Program-made: the position numbers and the translations under genes
In this document: one piece after another, positions 9,978 through 20,176 of the stretch
How positions within the stretch are numbered: the first letter of the stretch is position 1
How the letters are laid out: every line of letters starts with the position of its first letter
Notes under the pieces: generated by a model
Database searches by the model: none
What the model was told of the DNA's origin: nothing
What the model saw: the letters and a program-made list of their open reading frames with translations, nothing else
Source of the DNA: Nocardioides ungokensis
GTDB taxonomy: Bacteria; Actinomycetota; Actinomycetes; Propionibacteriales; Nocardioidaceae
Direction of reading: 5' to 3'
Assembly: GCF_013466985.1 (NCBI RefSeq)
Contig: NZ_CP059164.1
Span: 3,419,001 to 3,483,000, forward strand
DNA: 64,000 bases

Positions 9978-10745
9978 TCAGAGCTCGAGGACGTCGCCGG
10001 CCCGCGCGAGCGAGACCGGGCCGTCGTACGCCGTCCGGGCCTCGGCGAGGGCGACCTGCGGGTCGTGCCACGGCGGCACGTGGGTGAGGAGCAGCCGCCT
10101 GGCGTGCCCGCGGGTGGCCGCCTCCCCGCACTCGATGCCGGTGAGGTGCAGCTGCGGCGGGTTGTCGTCGATGGACCGGAAGGACGCCTCGGCCAGCAGC
10201 AGGTCGGCGTCCTTGGCGACGGCGTCGAGTCCCGGGCAGGGCCCCGTGTCGCCGCTGTAGCCCAGCGTGACGCCGCCGGCCGAGACGCGGAGGCCGAACG
10301 CCGGCACGGGGTGGTCGACGGGCACCGGCTCGACCGCGAACGGGCCGACCTGGACCGGCCCCGCCCACTCCCGGAAGTCGAACTCGCCGTGCATGCCGGG
10401 GTCGGTGGGCAGGTCGTAGGCACGGGCCATCCGGTCGGCGGTCCCGACCGGGCCCCACACCGGGATCCGCGGCTGCGGCCCCTGCGGGTGGTACTTGCGC
10501 AGCACGTAGTAGCCGGACAGGTCCAGGCAGTGGTCGGCGTGCAGGTGGCTGAGCAGGACCGCGTCGATGGACAGCGGGTCGGCGTAGCGGTGCAGGGCGC
10601 CGAGGGCCCCGCTGCCGAGGTCGACCAGGACCCGCCAGGTGCGGCTGCCCGTCCCGTCGTCGTGCTCGGCCTCGAGGAGGTAGCAGCTGGCCGGCGAGTC
10701 CGGTCCCGGGTAGGAGCCCGAGCAGCCGACGATGGTCAGCCTCAT
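9978..10745 (-). CDS. MBL-fold hydrolase, Rv1339-like putative cyclic nucleotide phosphodiesterase
   Basis: A 255-residue metallo-beta-lactamase-fold protein. [25 protein letters not shown] opens the fold, the metal motif is [10 protein letters not shown] (HxHxDH), and [12 protein letters not shown] and the late LTHVPPW supply further ligands. Its place between murI and rph is that of M. tuberculosis Rv1339, reported as an atypical class II cAMP phosphodiesterase; the same activity is inferred here from synteny and fold. The ATG at 10745 overlaps the murI stop (ATGA). A 3' tRNA-processing (RNase Z-like) activity is a less likely alternative. Confidence 0.88.
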   Translation of the reverse strand: MRLTIVGCSGSYPGPDSPASCYLLEAEHDDGTGSRTWRVLVDLGSGALGALHRYADPLSIDAVLLSHLHADHCLDLSGYYVLRKYHPQGPQPRIPVWGPVGTADRMARAYDLPTDPGMHGEFDFREWAGPVQVGPFAVEPVPVDHPVPAFGLRVSAGGVTLGYSGDTGPCPGLDAVAKDADLLLAEASFRSIDDNPPQLHLTGIECGEAATRGHARRLLLTHVPPWHDPQVALAEARTAYDGPVSLARAGDVLEL

Positions 10746-11590
10746 CGGAGCCGCCCGCCGGCGAACTGGGAGGCCGCCATCATCTCGGCGCCGAGGAACC
10801 GGCGGCCGATCGTCTCGAACTCCGCGGGCGAGCCGGTCGTGACGAAGTCGTAGGACGGGTCCCCGCCCTCGCGCATCAGGCCGGTGCGGACCAGCATCTT
10901 GTAGACGTCCTTCGCGGACTCCTCGGCGCTGCTGACCAGCGTCACGTTGTCGCCCATGACGTAGGAGATCACGCCGGTGAGCAGCGGGTAGTGCGTACAC
11001 CCGAGGATCAGGGTGTCGATGCTGCGGGAGACCAGCGGGTCGAGGTACTCGTGCGCGACCGCGATCAGCTCGTCACCGCCAGTGATGCCACGCTCGACGA
11101 AGTCGACGAACCGGGGGCACGCCTGGGTGACCAGCTCGACGTGGGGGGCCGCGGCGAAGGCGTCCTCGTAGGCCAGCGACTCCGCAGTGGCCCGGGTGCA
11201 GATCACGCCGATCCGGCCGGTCCGGCTCGCGGCGACGGCCCGCCGGGTGGCCGGCAGGATCACCTCGACCACGGGGACGTCGTACCGCTCCCGGGCGTCG
11301 CGGAGCATCGCCGCGCTGGCGGAGTTGCAGGCGATGACGAGCGCCTTGACGCCCCGCTCGACGAGGTGGTCGAGGCACTCGAGGGCGTACTCGCGGACCT
11401 CCCCGATCGGCTTCGCACCGTAGGGCTGCCGCGCGGTGTCGCCCACGTAGACGATCGACTCGTGCGGCAGCTGGTCGATGACCGAGCGGGCGACCGTCAG
11501 GCCCCCGAAGCCGGAGTCGAAGATGCCGATGGGCGCATCACGGGTCTCGGGGCTGCACACATCCGGGGGCAGGGTCGACACAAGAGCCAA
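10742..11590 (-). CDS. murI: Glutamate racemase
   Basis: A 282-residue enzyme that interconverts L- and D-glutamate for peptidoglycan synthesis. It carries [15 protein letters not shown], the first catalytic Cys in IACNSASA and the second in LGCTHYPLL, both needed for the two-base mechanism. Length is slightly over the usual 260-270 because of an N-terminal extension of ~17 residues ([17 protein letters not shown]); a start closer to PIGIFDSG cannot be excluded. It is coupled to the downstream MBL gene by a 4-base overlap. Confidence 0.95.
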   Translation of the reverse strand: MALVSTLPPDVCSPETRDAPIGIFDSGFGGLTVARSVIDQLPHESIVYVGDTARQPYGAKPIGEVREYALECLDHLVERGVKALVIACNSASAAMLRDARERYDVPVVEVILPATRRAVAASRTGRIGVICTRATAESLAYEDAFAAAPHVELVTQACPRFVDFVERGITGGDELIAVAHEYLDPLVSRSIDTLILGCTHYPLLTGVISYVMGDNVTLVSSAEESAKDVYKMLVRTGLMREGGDPSYDFVTTGSPAEFETIGRRFLGAEMMAASQFAGGRLR

Positions 11591-11693
11591 GGCTAGATGG
11601 AGTCGGCCCCTGGTGGGAGATCATCGCGACCGACGTCACCGGAGACGGCCGTCACGCGACCCGGGCCGGGGCGTGCCGGGCTGGTCGGAGCAG

Positions 11694-12710
11694 CTAGTCG
11701 AAGAGGCGCGGCTGGGGCGGGCCCAGGGACGGGTCGACGCCGTCGAAGAGGCTGCTCACCGACTCTCCTGCGTGCACGCGCTCGATGGCCTGGGCGAAGA
11801 GGTCGGCCACCGACCGGACCTTCAGCCCGGGCCACTCGCTCGGGGGCGGGACCGTGTCGGTCGTCACGACCTCGGTGATCATCGGGTGCTCGCGCAGCCG
11901 CTCGAGCGCCTTGCCGACGAAGAGCCCGTGGGTGCACGCGACGGCCGCCTCGGTGCAGCCCTGCTCGGCGAGCCGGTCGAGCAGCTCCACGATGGAGCCG
12001 CCGGTCGCGATCTCGTCGTCGAGGACGATCGCCTTCCTGCCGGCCACGTCGCCCACGATCGCGTCGATCACCACCCGGTCGTCGGCCAGGCGCTTCTTGC
12101 TGCCGGCGGCCACCGTGAGGCCGAGGAGCCGGGCGAACTGGGTGGCGGTCTTCGCGTTGCCGAAGTCGGGCGAGACGACCACCGACCCGGACAGGTCCTG
12201 ACCCAGGAAGTGGTCCGCGAGCACGCCCAGCGCGGTCAGGTGGTCCACCGGCACCGAGAAGAACCCGTGCACCTGGGGCGCGTGCAGCGTCATGGTCAGC
12301 ACCCGGTCCACCCCGGCCGTGACCAGCATGTCGGCCACCAGCCGACCGCCGATGGAGATCCGGGAGGCGTCCTTCTTGTCCGAGCGCGCGTAGGAGTAGT
12401 ACGGGATGACCGCCGTGATCTGCGCCGCCGACGCGCCACGGGCCGCGTCGACCATGAGCAGCAGCTCCATCAGGTGCTCCTGGGTCGGCGGCACCAGCGG
12501 CTGGACGATGTAGACGTCGCGCTGGCGGCAGTTGGCCTGCAGCTGGGCCTGCAGGCAGTCGTTGCTGAAGCGGGTCATCTCGACCGCGGACAGCTCCACG
12601 CCGAGCGCCGCACAGATGGCCGAGGCGAGGGAGCGGTGGGCACTGCCACTGAAGACGACGATCTCGCGCACGGAGGACTCCAAGGTGGGGAGCGACAGGC
12701 TCGCGCTCAC
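11694..12710 (-). CDS. prs: Ribose-phosphate pyrophosphokinase (PRPP synthetase) paralogue
   Basis: A 338-residue enzyme of the PRPP synthetase family, which makes PRPP from ribose 5-phosphate and ATP for nucleotide, His, Trp and NAD synthesis. Visible motifs: FSGSAHRSLA (N-terminal loop), PYYSYARSDKKDASRISIGGRL (ATP-binding flexible region), SPDFGNAKTA and the PRPP loop VLDDEIATGGS. The PRPP loop departs from the usual DDMIDTGGT, and the sequence looks like the second actinobacterial paralogue and not the canonical PrsA. It stands between cysM and murI in the same orientation. Confidence 0.88.
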   Translation of the reverse strand: MSASLSLPTLESSVREIVVFSGSAHRSLASAICAALGVELSAVEMTRFSNDCLQAQLQANCRQRDVYIVQPLVPPTQEHLMELLLMVDAARGASAAQITAVIPYYSYARSDKKDASRISIGGRLVADMLVTAGVDRVLTMTLHAPQVHGFFSVPVDHLTALGVLADHFLGQDLSGSVVVSPDFGNAKTATQFARLLGLTVAAGSKKRLADDRVVIDAIVGDVAGRKAIVLDDEIATGGSIVELLDRLAEQGCTEAAVACTHGLFVGKALERLREHPMITEVVTTDTVPPPSEWPGLKVRSVADLFAQAIERVHAGESVSSLFDGVDPSLGPPQPRLFD

Positions 12711-12762
12711 CCTACGGCCGTGTCCCGGGCACGACCAGCGTTTCCGATTTCCGGTGCGCGCC

Positions 12763-14353
<1,591 letters not shown>

Positions 14354-14365
14354 CCCGAAACTCTA

Positions 14366-14396
14366 CGGTCGCCGGACGGGAACCGTCCGGCGACCG
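14366..14396 (-). terminator. Hairpin terminator after cysO
   Basis: A perfect 14-bp stem (arms 14366-14379 and 14383-14396, sequence CGGTCGCCGGACGG and its complement) with a 3-base loop. Read on the minus strand it follows cysO and is trailed by TAGAGTTTC. It separates mec-cysO from the NYN gene, whose start is 13 bases further on. Confidence 0.75.
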
Positions 14397-14421
14397 GCTG
14401 CGAGGGGAGGGCTGTGCCCGC

Positions 14422-14700
14422 TCAGGCTGCTCCGCCCGCGACCGCGGGCAACACGACGACCTGGTCGCCGTCGCTCACCTCGGCCTCGAGGCCGCCGATG
14501 AAGCGGACGTCCTCGTCGTTGACGTAGACGTTGACGAAGCGACGCAGGTCGCCGTCCTCGATGAGGCGCTCCTTGAGACCGGGGTGGTTGGCCTCCAGGT
14601 CGTCGATCAGCGCGCTCAGGACCGCGCCGTCACCCGTGACGGCCTTCTCGCCGCCGGTGTAGGTGCGCAGGATCGTCGGGATCCGGACCTCGATGGCCAT
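14422..14700 (-). CDS. cysO: CysO sulfur-carrier protein (MoaD/ThiS family), tail ends GGAA
   Basis: A 92-residue ubiquitin-like protein closely resembling mycobacterial CysO (IPTILRTYTGG, LEANHPGLKERL, RRFVNVYVNDEDVRF, VLPAVAGG). As a thiocarboxylate at its C-terminal Gly it delivers sulfur to CysM. The carrier must end in GG to be adenylated, but here the gene encodes AVAGGAA; the last four codons were checked on the complementary strand (GGC GGA GCA GCC then TGA). Two alanines must be removed first, probably by the neighbouring JAMM protease. The gene starts 19 bases downstream of mec. Confidence 0.95.
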   Translation of the reverse strand: MAIEVRIPTILRTYTGGEKAVTGDGAVLSALIDDLEANHPGLKERLIEDGDLRRFVNVYVNDEDVRFIGGLEAEVSDGDQVVVLPAVAGGAA

Positions 14701-14719
14701 CGATTCACTCCTTGAAGTC

Positions 14720-15148
14720 TCAGCTCAGCTCGGGCACCACGGTGACCTCTTCCTCGGTCACCTCGCCGTCGATGATTCTGTAGGACCTGAACTCCACAGG
14801 GCCGTCGTTATTCCCCTGCTCGCGTGTGCTCACCAACACGTAGTGCGCGCCGGGCTCGCTGGCGAGGCCGATGTCGGTGCGGCTCGGGTAGGCCTCGGTG
14901 GCCGTGTGCGAGTGGTAGATCACGACGGGTTCCTCGTCGTTGTCCCACATCTCCTTGTACAGCTCGAGCAGCTCGGTGGAGTCGAACTCGTAGAACGTCG
15001 GGCTGCCCGCCGCGTTGACCATCTCCACGACCCGCTCGGGGCGGTCACTGCCCTCCGGACCGGCCACGATGCCGCAGGCCTCGTCGGGGTGGTCGCGCTT
15101 CGCGTGGGCGACGATCGCGTCGTACGTCGCCTGGTCGATGGTCAGCAC
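14720..15148 (-). CDS. mec: Mec, JAMM/MPN+ metalloprotease acting on CysO
   Basis: A 142-residue Zn protease. The catalytic Glu is in HPDEACGIVAG (about residue 23) and the metal motif is HSHTATEAYPSRTD (HxH...S..D). In M. tuberculosis Mec releases cysteine from the CysO-Cys adduct. Text such as AGPEGSDRPERVV and VTEEEVTVV is near identical in style to that protein. I chose the GTG at 15148 (MLTIDQATYDAI) because the 16 residues upstream are not family-like. It heads the mec-cysO unit. Confidence 0.93.
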   Translation of the reverse strand: MLTIDQATYDAIVAHAKRDHPDEACGIVAGPEGSDRPERVVEMVNAAGSPTFYEFDSTELLELYKEMWDNDEEPVVIYHSHTATEAYPSRTDIGLASEPGAHYVLVSTREQGNNDGPVEFRSYRIIDGEVTEEEVTVVPELS

Positions 15149-15205
15149 CGGTCCAGCGTATTTGGCCCTCGCGCACGGCTCGACGGGGCCCACCATGCAA
15201 GACGA

Positions 15206-15793
15206 TCAGCCGGACAGCGCGTCGACCAGGGTCTCCTGGAGGTAGCCCACCCACTCGTAGATGTCGTGCGCCTGCGCGCGGGGGTCCTCGTCGGGCAGCG
15301 CGTGCCAGAAGTCCTCGTCGCCCTCCTCGACCTCGAGCCTGGTGGCCAGCGCCAGGCGCAGGTCGGTGAACGAGCGCAGCCACGTCTCCGCGGTCGGCTC
15401 GTCGAGCTCGACGTCGATCATCAGGCCGTCCTCGGTGAGCTCGGGCGGCAGCCCGGCCTCCTCGAGCCCGTCGATGACGGTGCAGGCCGCCTTGGCCTTG
15501 CCGTCGCGCAGCGTTCCCTCGGTGAACCGTCGGAACTCCGAGGAGGACTCCTCGTCGCCCGGGTAGGCCGTCGGGAAGAGCCGGGCGAGGACCGGGTCCT
15601 CCGGCTCCACGGTCGGACCCGAGAAGTCCATCAGCGCCTCGAAGGGGTCGGCCGTGTCGCGGGGCACGGCGGCCTCGTTGCGCAGCAGCTCGACCAGCTG
15701 GGAGGCCAGCGACCTGAGCAGGTCGGCCTCGAAGCCGGTGAAGTTGGCGATGACCTGCCCGCTGCGCCGGTGCCGGGCGAAACCGCCGCTCAT
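15206..15793 (-). CDS. DUF2017 family protein
   Basis: A 195-residue soluble protein of the family represented by M. tuberculosis Rv1332, which also lies between clpS and mec. It starts [36 protein letters not shown] and is Glu/Asp-rich in the middle ([19 protein letters not shown]). Function is unknown; coupling to clpS by a 4-base ATGA overlap at 15790-15793 suggests a role linked to ClpS/ClpAP proteolysis, which is inference only. Confidence 0.88.
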   Translation of the reverse strand: MSGGFARHRRSGQVIANFTGFEADLLRSLASQLVELLRNEAAVPRDTADPFEALMDFSGPTVEPEDPVLARLFPTAYPGDEESSSEFRRFTEGTLRDGKAKAACTVIDGLEEAGLPPELTEDGLMIDVELDEPTAETWLRSFTDLRLALATRLEVEEGDEDFWHALPDEDPRAQAHDIYEWVGYLQETLVDALSG

Positions 15794-16086
15794 TCCGACC
15801 GCTCCAGCGTGGCCCACAGGCCGTACTCGTGCATGGCCTGCACGTCTCGCTCCATCTCCTCGCGGCTGCCGGTGCTGACGACCGACTTGCCGTCCTCGTG
15901 CACCTCCATCATCAGCTTCTCGGACTTCTTCTTCGAGTAGCCGAAGTACTTCTGGAAGACGTAGGTGACGTAGGACATGAGGTTCACAGGGTCGTTCCAG
16001 ACGATCGTCACCCACGGCACGGCCGGGACGGTGATCTCGTCGGGAGTGGTGGTCGGCTCGACCTCGACCGGACTGGCGGCGGACAC
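15790..16086 (-). CDS. clpS: ATP-dependent Clp protease adaptor ClpS
   Basis: A 98-residue N-end-rule adaptor that hands substrates with bulky N-terminal residues to ClpC/ClpA-ClpP. After a disordered Thr/Pro/Glu N-terminus, the core runs [72 protein letters not shown]. The Asn-Asp pair and the VHEDGK segment are the peptide-binding elements. The GTG at 16086 gives the usual length; the frame remains open far upstream, but that is overlap with pncB on the other strand. It is divergent from pncB. Confidence 0.95.
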   Translation of the reverse strand: MSAASPVEVEPTTTPDEITVPAVPWVTIVWNDPVNLMSYVTYVFQKYFGYSKKKSEKLMMEVHEDGKSVVSTGSREEMERDVQAMHEYGLWATLERSE

Positions 16087-16152
16087 GGTGCCATCGTGGC
16101 ACAAGCTGCGGCCTCGGCCGACCTCCGACGCCCGGGCCCTACGCTGGTCGAC

Positions 16153-17454
16153 GTGACCGCGCACGCCGCACGAACGACTGCCCTGCTGACCGACCACTAC
16201 GAGCTCACGATGCTCCAGGCGGCCCTCGCGGCGGGGACGGCACACCGCCGCTCGGTCTTCGAGCTCTTCCCCCGCCGGTTGCCCGAGGGACGTCGGTACG
16301 GCGTCGTGGCCGGCGTGGGTCGGGCCCTCGACGCCCTGGAGCACTTCCGCTTCGACGACGAGGCCCTCGCCGTCCTCGAGGACGTGGTGGACCGGCCGAC
16401 GCTGGACTGGCTGGCGTCGTACCGCTTCACCGGCGACATCTCGGGCTACGCCGAGGGCGAGGCCTACTTCCCCTACTCGCCCCTGCTGACCGTCGAGGCG
16501 CCCTTCGCGGAGGCCGTGCTGCTCGAGACGCTGCTGCTGTCGATCTACAACCACGACTCGGCGATCGCCTCGGCGGCCTCGCGGATGACGATGGCAGCCG
16601 GTGACCGGCCGTGCATCGAGATGGGGTCGCGCCGCACCCACGAGGAGGCGGCGGTCGCGGCCGCCCGCGCGGCGTACCTCGCCGGCTTCGCGACCAGCTC
16701 CAACCTGGCGGCCCGTCAGCGGTACGGCGTGCCGACCGCCGGCACCAGCGCCCACAGCTTCACCCTGCTCCACGACTCCGAGGAGGAGGCCTTCCGGGCG
16801 CAGGTCGACTCGCTGGGCAAGGGCACCACGCTGCTGGTCGACACCTACGACATCGCCGAGGCGGTCCGGATGGGCGTTGAGGTGGCCGGTCCCGACCTCG
16901 GCGCGGTGCGGCTCGACTCCGGCGACCTGGGGAGCCTGGCGCACCGGGTCCGCGCCCAGCTCGACTCCCTCGGCGCGACCGGCACCCGGATCATCGTCAC
17001 CAGCGACCTCGACGAGTTCGCGATCGCCTCGCTCAAGGCCGCCCCGGTCGACGGGTACGGCGTGGGCACCGAGCTGGTGACCGGGTCGGGCCACCCGACG
17101 TGCGGCTTCGTCTACAAGCTCGTGGCGCGCGAGGGGGAGGGCGGGGAGATGGTGTCGGTGGCCAAGAAGAGCCAGGACAAGATTTCGATCGGCGGTCGCA
17201 AGTTCGCCCTGCGCCGCCGCAACGCCCAGGGCGTCGCCGAGGCCGAGGTGATCGGGATCGGCACCCCGCCGGTCGACGACGGGGACGACCGGTCGCTGCT
17301 CGTGCCGCTGGTGCGGGACGGGGTCGTGGTGGGCCGGGAGCCGCTCGACGAGGCACGGGCCCGGCACGCGCGGTCGCGGGCGGAGCTGCCGATCGCGGCG
17401 CAGCAGATGTCGCGCGGCGAGCCGGTCATCGAGACCGTGCACATGGGCGGCTGA
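16153..17454 (+). CDS. pncB: Nicotinate phosphoribosyltransferase
   Basis: A 433-residue enzyme joining nicotinic acid to PRPP to make NaMN in NAD salvage. It opens [17 protein letters not shown], typical of NAPRTase, with the active-site His stretch [19 protein letters not shown] and [39 protein letters not shown] chose the GTG at 16153, which gives a standard length; upstream codons belong to the intergenic space before clpS. With pncA 84 bases downstream it completes nicotinamide recycling. Confidence 0.94.
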   Translation: MTAHAARTTALLTDHYELTMLQAALAAGTAHRRSVFELFPRRLPEGRRYGVVAGVGRALDALEHFRFDDEALAVLEDVVDRPTLDWLASYRFTGDISGYAEGEAYFPYSPLLTVEAPFAEAVLLETLLLSIYNHDSAIASAASRMTMAAGDRPCIEMGSRRTHEEAAVAAARAAYLAGFATSSNLAARQRYGVPTAGTSAHSFTLLHDSEEEAFRAQVDSLGKGTTLLVDTYDIAEAVRMGVEVAGPDLGAVRLDSGDLGSLAHRVRAQLDSLGATGTRIIVTSDLDEFAIASLKAAPVDGYGVGTELVTGSGHPTCGFVYKLVAREGEGGEMVSVAKKSQDKISIGGRKFALRRRNAQGVAEAEVIGIGTPPVDDGDDRSLLVPLVRDGVVVGREPLDEARARHARSRAELPIAAQQMSRGEPVIETVHMGG

Positions 17455-17538
17455 GGCCGCCTCGTCCCCGCGCCCGCGCCCGGCCCGCCCGAGGCCCGGT
17501 GCCTGCGCGACGGCGTACCGCCTCGCTAGTCTCGTGCC

Positions 17539-18114
17539 ATGAAGCGTGCGCTGATCGTGGTCGACGTGCAGAACGACTTCTGCGAGGGCGGTTCCCTGCC
17601 GGTCGAGGGTGGCGCGCAGGTCGCGCACGACATCGCCGAGATCCTGCACCACTGGGTCACGAAGGACCCGAAGGCTCCCGACTACGCCCACGTCGTGGCC
17701 ACCAAGGACCACCACGTCGACCCCGGCGGGCACTGGTCGAAGGACCCGGACTACGCCGAGTCGTGGCCGGTGCACTGCAGGGTCGGCACCGACGGCGAGG
17801 CGTTCCACCCCAACCTCGATCCGCAGCCGTTCGACGCGATCTTCCTCAAGGGCGACCACGCCGCGGCGTACTCCGGGTTCGAGGGGCAGACCACCGGCGG
17901 CGTGGGGCTCGCCGACTGGCTCCGCCGGCACGAGGTGACCCACGTGGACGTGTGCGGCCTCGCGACCGACTACTGCGTGCGGTCGACCGCCCTGGACGCC
18001 GTCGCGAACGGGTTCCAGACCCGCCTGCTCCCCCGGCTCTGCGCCGGCGTCGCCCCCGAGACGACGGAGGCGGCCCTGGTGGCCATGCGCGACGCGGGCG
18101 TCACCGTTGGCTGA
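17539..18114 (+). CDS. pncA: Nicotinamidase
   Basis: A 191-residue isochorismatase-fold amidohydrolase converting nicotinamide to nicotinic acid, the substrate of the upstream pncB product. The catalytic Asp is in [13 protein letters not shown], the metal-binding region includes [13 protein letters not shown], the Lys is in [13 protein letters not shown] and the nucleophilic Cys in [15 protein letters not shown]. The homologous enzyme activates pyrazinamide in mycobacteria. The last eight bases overlap the start of the next gene. Confidence 0.95.
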   Translation: MKRALIVVDVQNDFCEGGSLPVEGGAQVAHDIAEILHHWVTKDPKAPDYAHVVATKDHHVDPGGHWSKDPDYAESWPVHCRVGTDGEAFHPNLDPQPFDAIFLKGDHAAAYSGFEGQTTGGVGLADWLRRHEVTHVDVCGLATDYCVRSTALDAVANGFQTRLLPRLCAGVAPETTEAALVAMRDAGVTVG

Positions 18115-18876
18115 CCTGGAGGTCCGCGCCGAGGAGGGCGTGCTGTGGCTGACCCTGAACCGGCCGCACGTCTTCAACGCGCTGAGTGCGTCGATGGCCG
18201 ACGAGCTGGCGTCGCTGGTCGAGGACGCGACGGCGCGCGACGACGTACGCGTGGTGGTGCTGACCGGCACCGGCCCGGCGTTCAGCACCGGCGCGGACAT
18301 CTCGGGTGCCGACGCCCACGAGCACTTCGACGTCTCGGCGCTCGACCGAGCCAACCGGATCATCCGCGCCATCACCCGCCTCGACAAGCCCGTCGTGGCC
18401 GCCGTCAACGGGGTCGCCGCCGGGTGGGCTGCTCGGCCGCGCTGGCCGCCGACATCGTGGTGGCGGCCGAGTCGGCGAGCTTCCTGCTGGCGTTCGCCCG
18501 GATCGGCCTGATGCCCGACGGCGGCGCGACCGCGACCGTGGCCGCGTCGATCGGCCGGGCCCGCGCGATGCGGATGGCGCTGCTCGCCGAGCCGCTGACC
18601 GCGCGCGAGGCGTACGACGCCGGGCTGGTCACCCACCTCGCCCCCGACGGCGCCTTCCCCTCCCTCGTCGACACCCTGGTCCGTCGCCTCGCCGCCGGCC
18701 CCCCGCTCGCCCTCGCCGCGAGCAAGAAGGCCGTCAACGCCGCCACGCTCCCCCACCTCGACGCCGCCCTCGAGCGCGAGCGCCACGGCCAGACCGTCCT
18801 CCTCCGCACGTCCGACGTGGCCGAGGGGATGCGGGCGTTCTCGGAGAAGCGGAAGCCGGTGTTCGGCGGGGAGTGA
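18107..18876 (+). pseudogene. Enoyl-CoA hydratase/isomerase, one-base frameshift
   Basis: Two frames together give a ~256-residue crotonase. The first (TTG at 18107, [27 protein letters not shown]) has the oxyanion segment FSTGADISG and runs to AAVNGVAAG. The second continues [38 protein letters not shown] to the C-terminus. The break is at about 18421, where GGGTGGGC should read GGGGTGGGC: one G missing from a G run. Both halves look under selection, so this may be a sequencing error. It overlaps pncA by 8 bases. Substrate unknown. Confidence 0.85.
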
Positions 18877-18888
18877 GCGCGCCATCCC

Positions 18889-18962
18889 CATGTAACGCGG
18901 TGTCCACGTCTCTGGTGCGGCGTTGCGGCACCGCAGGAGAGATGTGGACACCGCGTTACATG
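18889..18962. repeat. 70-bp double palindrome, copy 1
   Basis: The core spans 18891-18960. Outer arms CATGTAACGCGGTGTCCAC (18889-18907) and its exact complement (18944-18962) form 19 pairs, and the helix continues six more pairs with one G-T wobble. The inner part GCGGCGTTGCGGCACCGC forms a weaker hairpin. It lies 14 bases after the crotonase stop and 5 bases from the stop of the AbiEi-type gene, between convergent genes. Copies 2 and 3 have the same length and arms. Confidence 0.93.
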
Positions 18963-18967
18963 AAGTC

Positions 18968-20008
18968 TCAACGCCGGCGACGCGGCCCCCGCAGGATGTA
19001 CGGCTCCAGGTCGGCGATGGAGTCTCCGAAGCGTGCCACGGTGTCGAGATACTCCCGCATCAAGCGTTCCCGGGCTCGCACCCTTGCCCGGCCCCAGAGG
19101 TCGGCCCAGACGATCCGTGAGACACCCAGCTTGAAGCCGCAGATGAAGTCCTGTCGCTGCTTCTCCTCCCACAGGACGCGTTCGGGGGCGATGACGGCCA
19201 CCCCACCCTCGGCCTCGGGGCGGTACTTGAGCTGTCCGTCCATCTCGAAGATGTGCCGGCCGACCCGGAGGTCGCACCACACCGCACGCCGGCCGTCTGT
19301 CAGCCCGAACTGGGTCTGCGGTCTCCCCAGTCCGAGCTCACTGACCAGCAGCCGACCCATTGACTCGAAGGGGTTCTCTGCCCCCGGATCGGCCAGGTCG
19401 ATCACGTCCCGCACACGGGTGACGTGCGGCCAGCTCCGCATCGCCTCGGCCGCCTCCACGAGCCGGCGACGTTCGACCCCCGCGCGCAGCACCGCGTCCG
19501 CGGCGACCAGGCCCGGCCCCAGTCCCTCCTCGCGCGCGATGTCGACCGCGGTGCGCGCCAGGTCGAGGACCCGACGTCCGTTCACCTCGACCACCTGCTC
19601 GGGGCGATAGGGCGCCTGGTGGTGCTTGACGCCGTGCTCGGTCCTGCTGCCACAGACGCCGGGCCGCGTGACGTGGACCAGCTGAGGCTCCGGCAACAGC
19701 AGGTCGAGCCCGTGCTCGAGCCCGGCCGAATGATGGCTCATCAGATGGGGCTTGCGCATTGCGGCGCTGGCAGCCCTTGCGAGGTACAGAGGCCGACCCG
19801 TTCGCTCGTCGAGCCCGTCCCAGAACTCTCCCAGGGCATAGACACCTCGGCGTACGTCGACCCAATCGCCCACGCGCACCCACCGGTCGATCTCAGGGAC
19901 GGTGATCCCGTGGCTGAGGGCCTGGCGCCGGGTGAGCAGGTTGTCGTGGTGGGCGAAGGCGGCGACGACACGAGGATGCATGCCCGAAGGCTCGGCCTCC
20001 AACAGCAC
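18968..20008 (-). CDS. AbiEi-type winged-helix protein with DUF559/VSR-like C-terminus
   Basis: A 346-residue protein. Residues ~12-60 ([40 protein letters not shown]) are the AbiEi-type antitoxin winged helix, which normally represses its own operon. The C-terminal third ([35 protein letters not shown]) resembles the DUF559/VSR endonuclease-like fold, with acidic residues spaced as in PD-(D/E)xK enzymes. No toxin partner is adjacent, so it acts alone or is orphaned. Solo proteins of this design are, in my experience, common in Nocardioides-like genomes. Palindromes lie directly on both sides of it. Confidence 0.82.
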   Translation of the reverse strand: MLLEAEPSGMHPRVVAAFAHHDNLLTRRQALSHGITVPEIDRWVRVGDWVDVRRGVYALGEFWDGLDERTGRPLYLARAASAAMRKPHLMSHHSAGLEHGLDLLLPEPQLVHVTRPGVCGSRTEHGVKHHQAPYRPEQVVEVNGRRVLDLARTAVDIAREEGLGPGLVAADAVLRAGVERRRLVEAAEAMRSWPHVTRVRDVIDLADPGAENPFESMGRLLVSELGLGRPQTQFGLTDGRRAVWCDLRVGRHIFEMDGQLKYRPEAEGGVAVIAPERVLWEEKQRQDFICGFKLGVSRIVWADLWGRARVRARERLMREYLDTVARFGDSIADLEPYILRGPRRRR

Positions 20009-20086
20009 GACGCGGCCGCCCCGGCGTCATACCTGTGGAATCAACCTCCCCCTCACGAATCTGTGCGCAGTCAGTGGCGCGAAATA

Positions 20087-20156
20087 TGTAACGCGGTGTC
20101 CGCGTCACTGGCGCGGTGCTGCAGCACCGCAGGTGTGACGTGGACACCGCGTTACA
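20087..20156. repeat. 70-bp double palindrome, copy 2
   Basis: Outer arms TGTAACGCGGTGTCC (20087-20101) and GGACACCGCGTTACA (20142-20156) pair fully; after one wobble, CGTCAC pairs with GTGACG. The inner GCGGTGCTGCAGCACCGC is a perfect palindrome that differs from copies 1 and 3 while keeping pairing. It lies 20 bases beyond the stop of the nucleotidase gene and 78 bases upstream of the AbiEi-type start. Confidence 0.93.
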
Positions 20157-20176
20157 AGCGGCGGGGGCCGCGACGA

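Noticed and set aside
18107..18876. Programmed ribosomal frameshifting in the crotonase gene.
   Set aside because: The site is a plain G run with no slippery heptamer or downstream structure, and the same kind of missing G recurs in unrelated genes.
15790..18951. A 1053-codon open frame on the minus strand opposite pncB and pncA.
   Set aside because: Only its last ~98 codons are a real gene (clpS). The rest is Arg/Gly/Val-rich low-complexity translation opposite well-conserved pncB and pncA, as expected from GC-rich codon bias.
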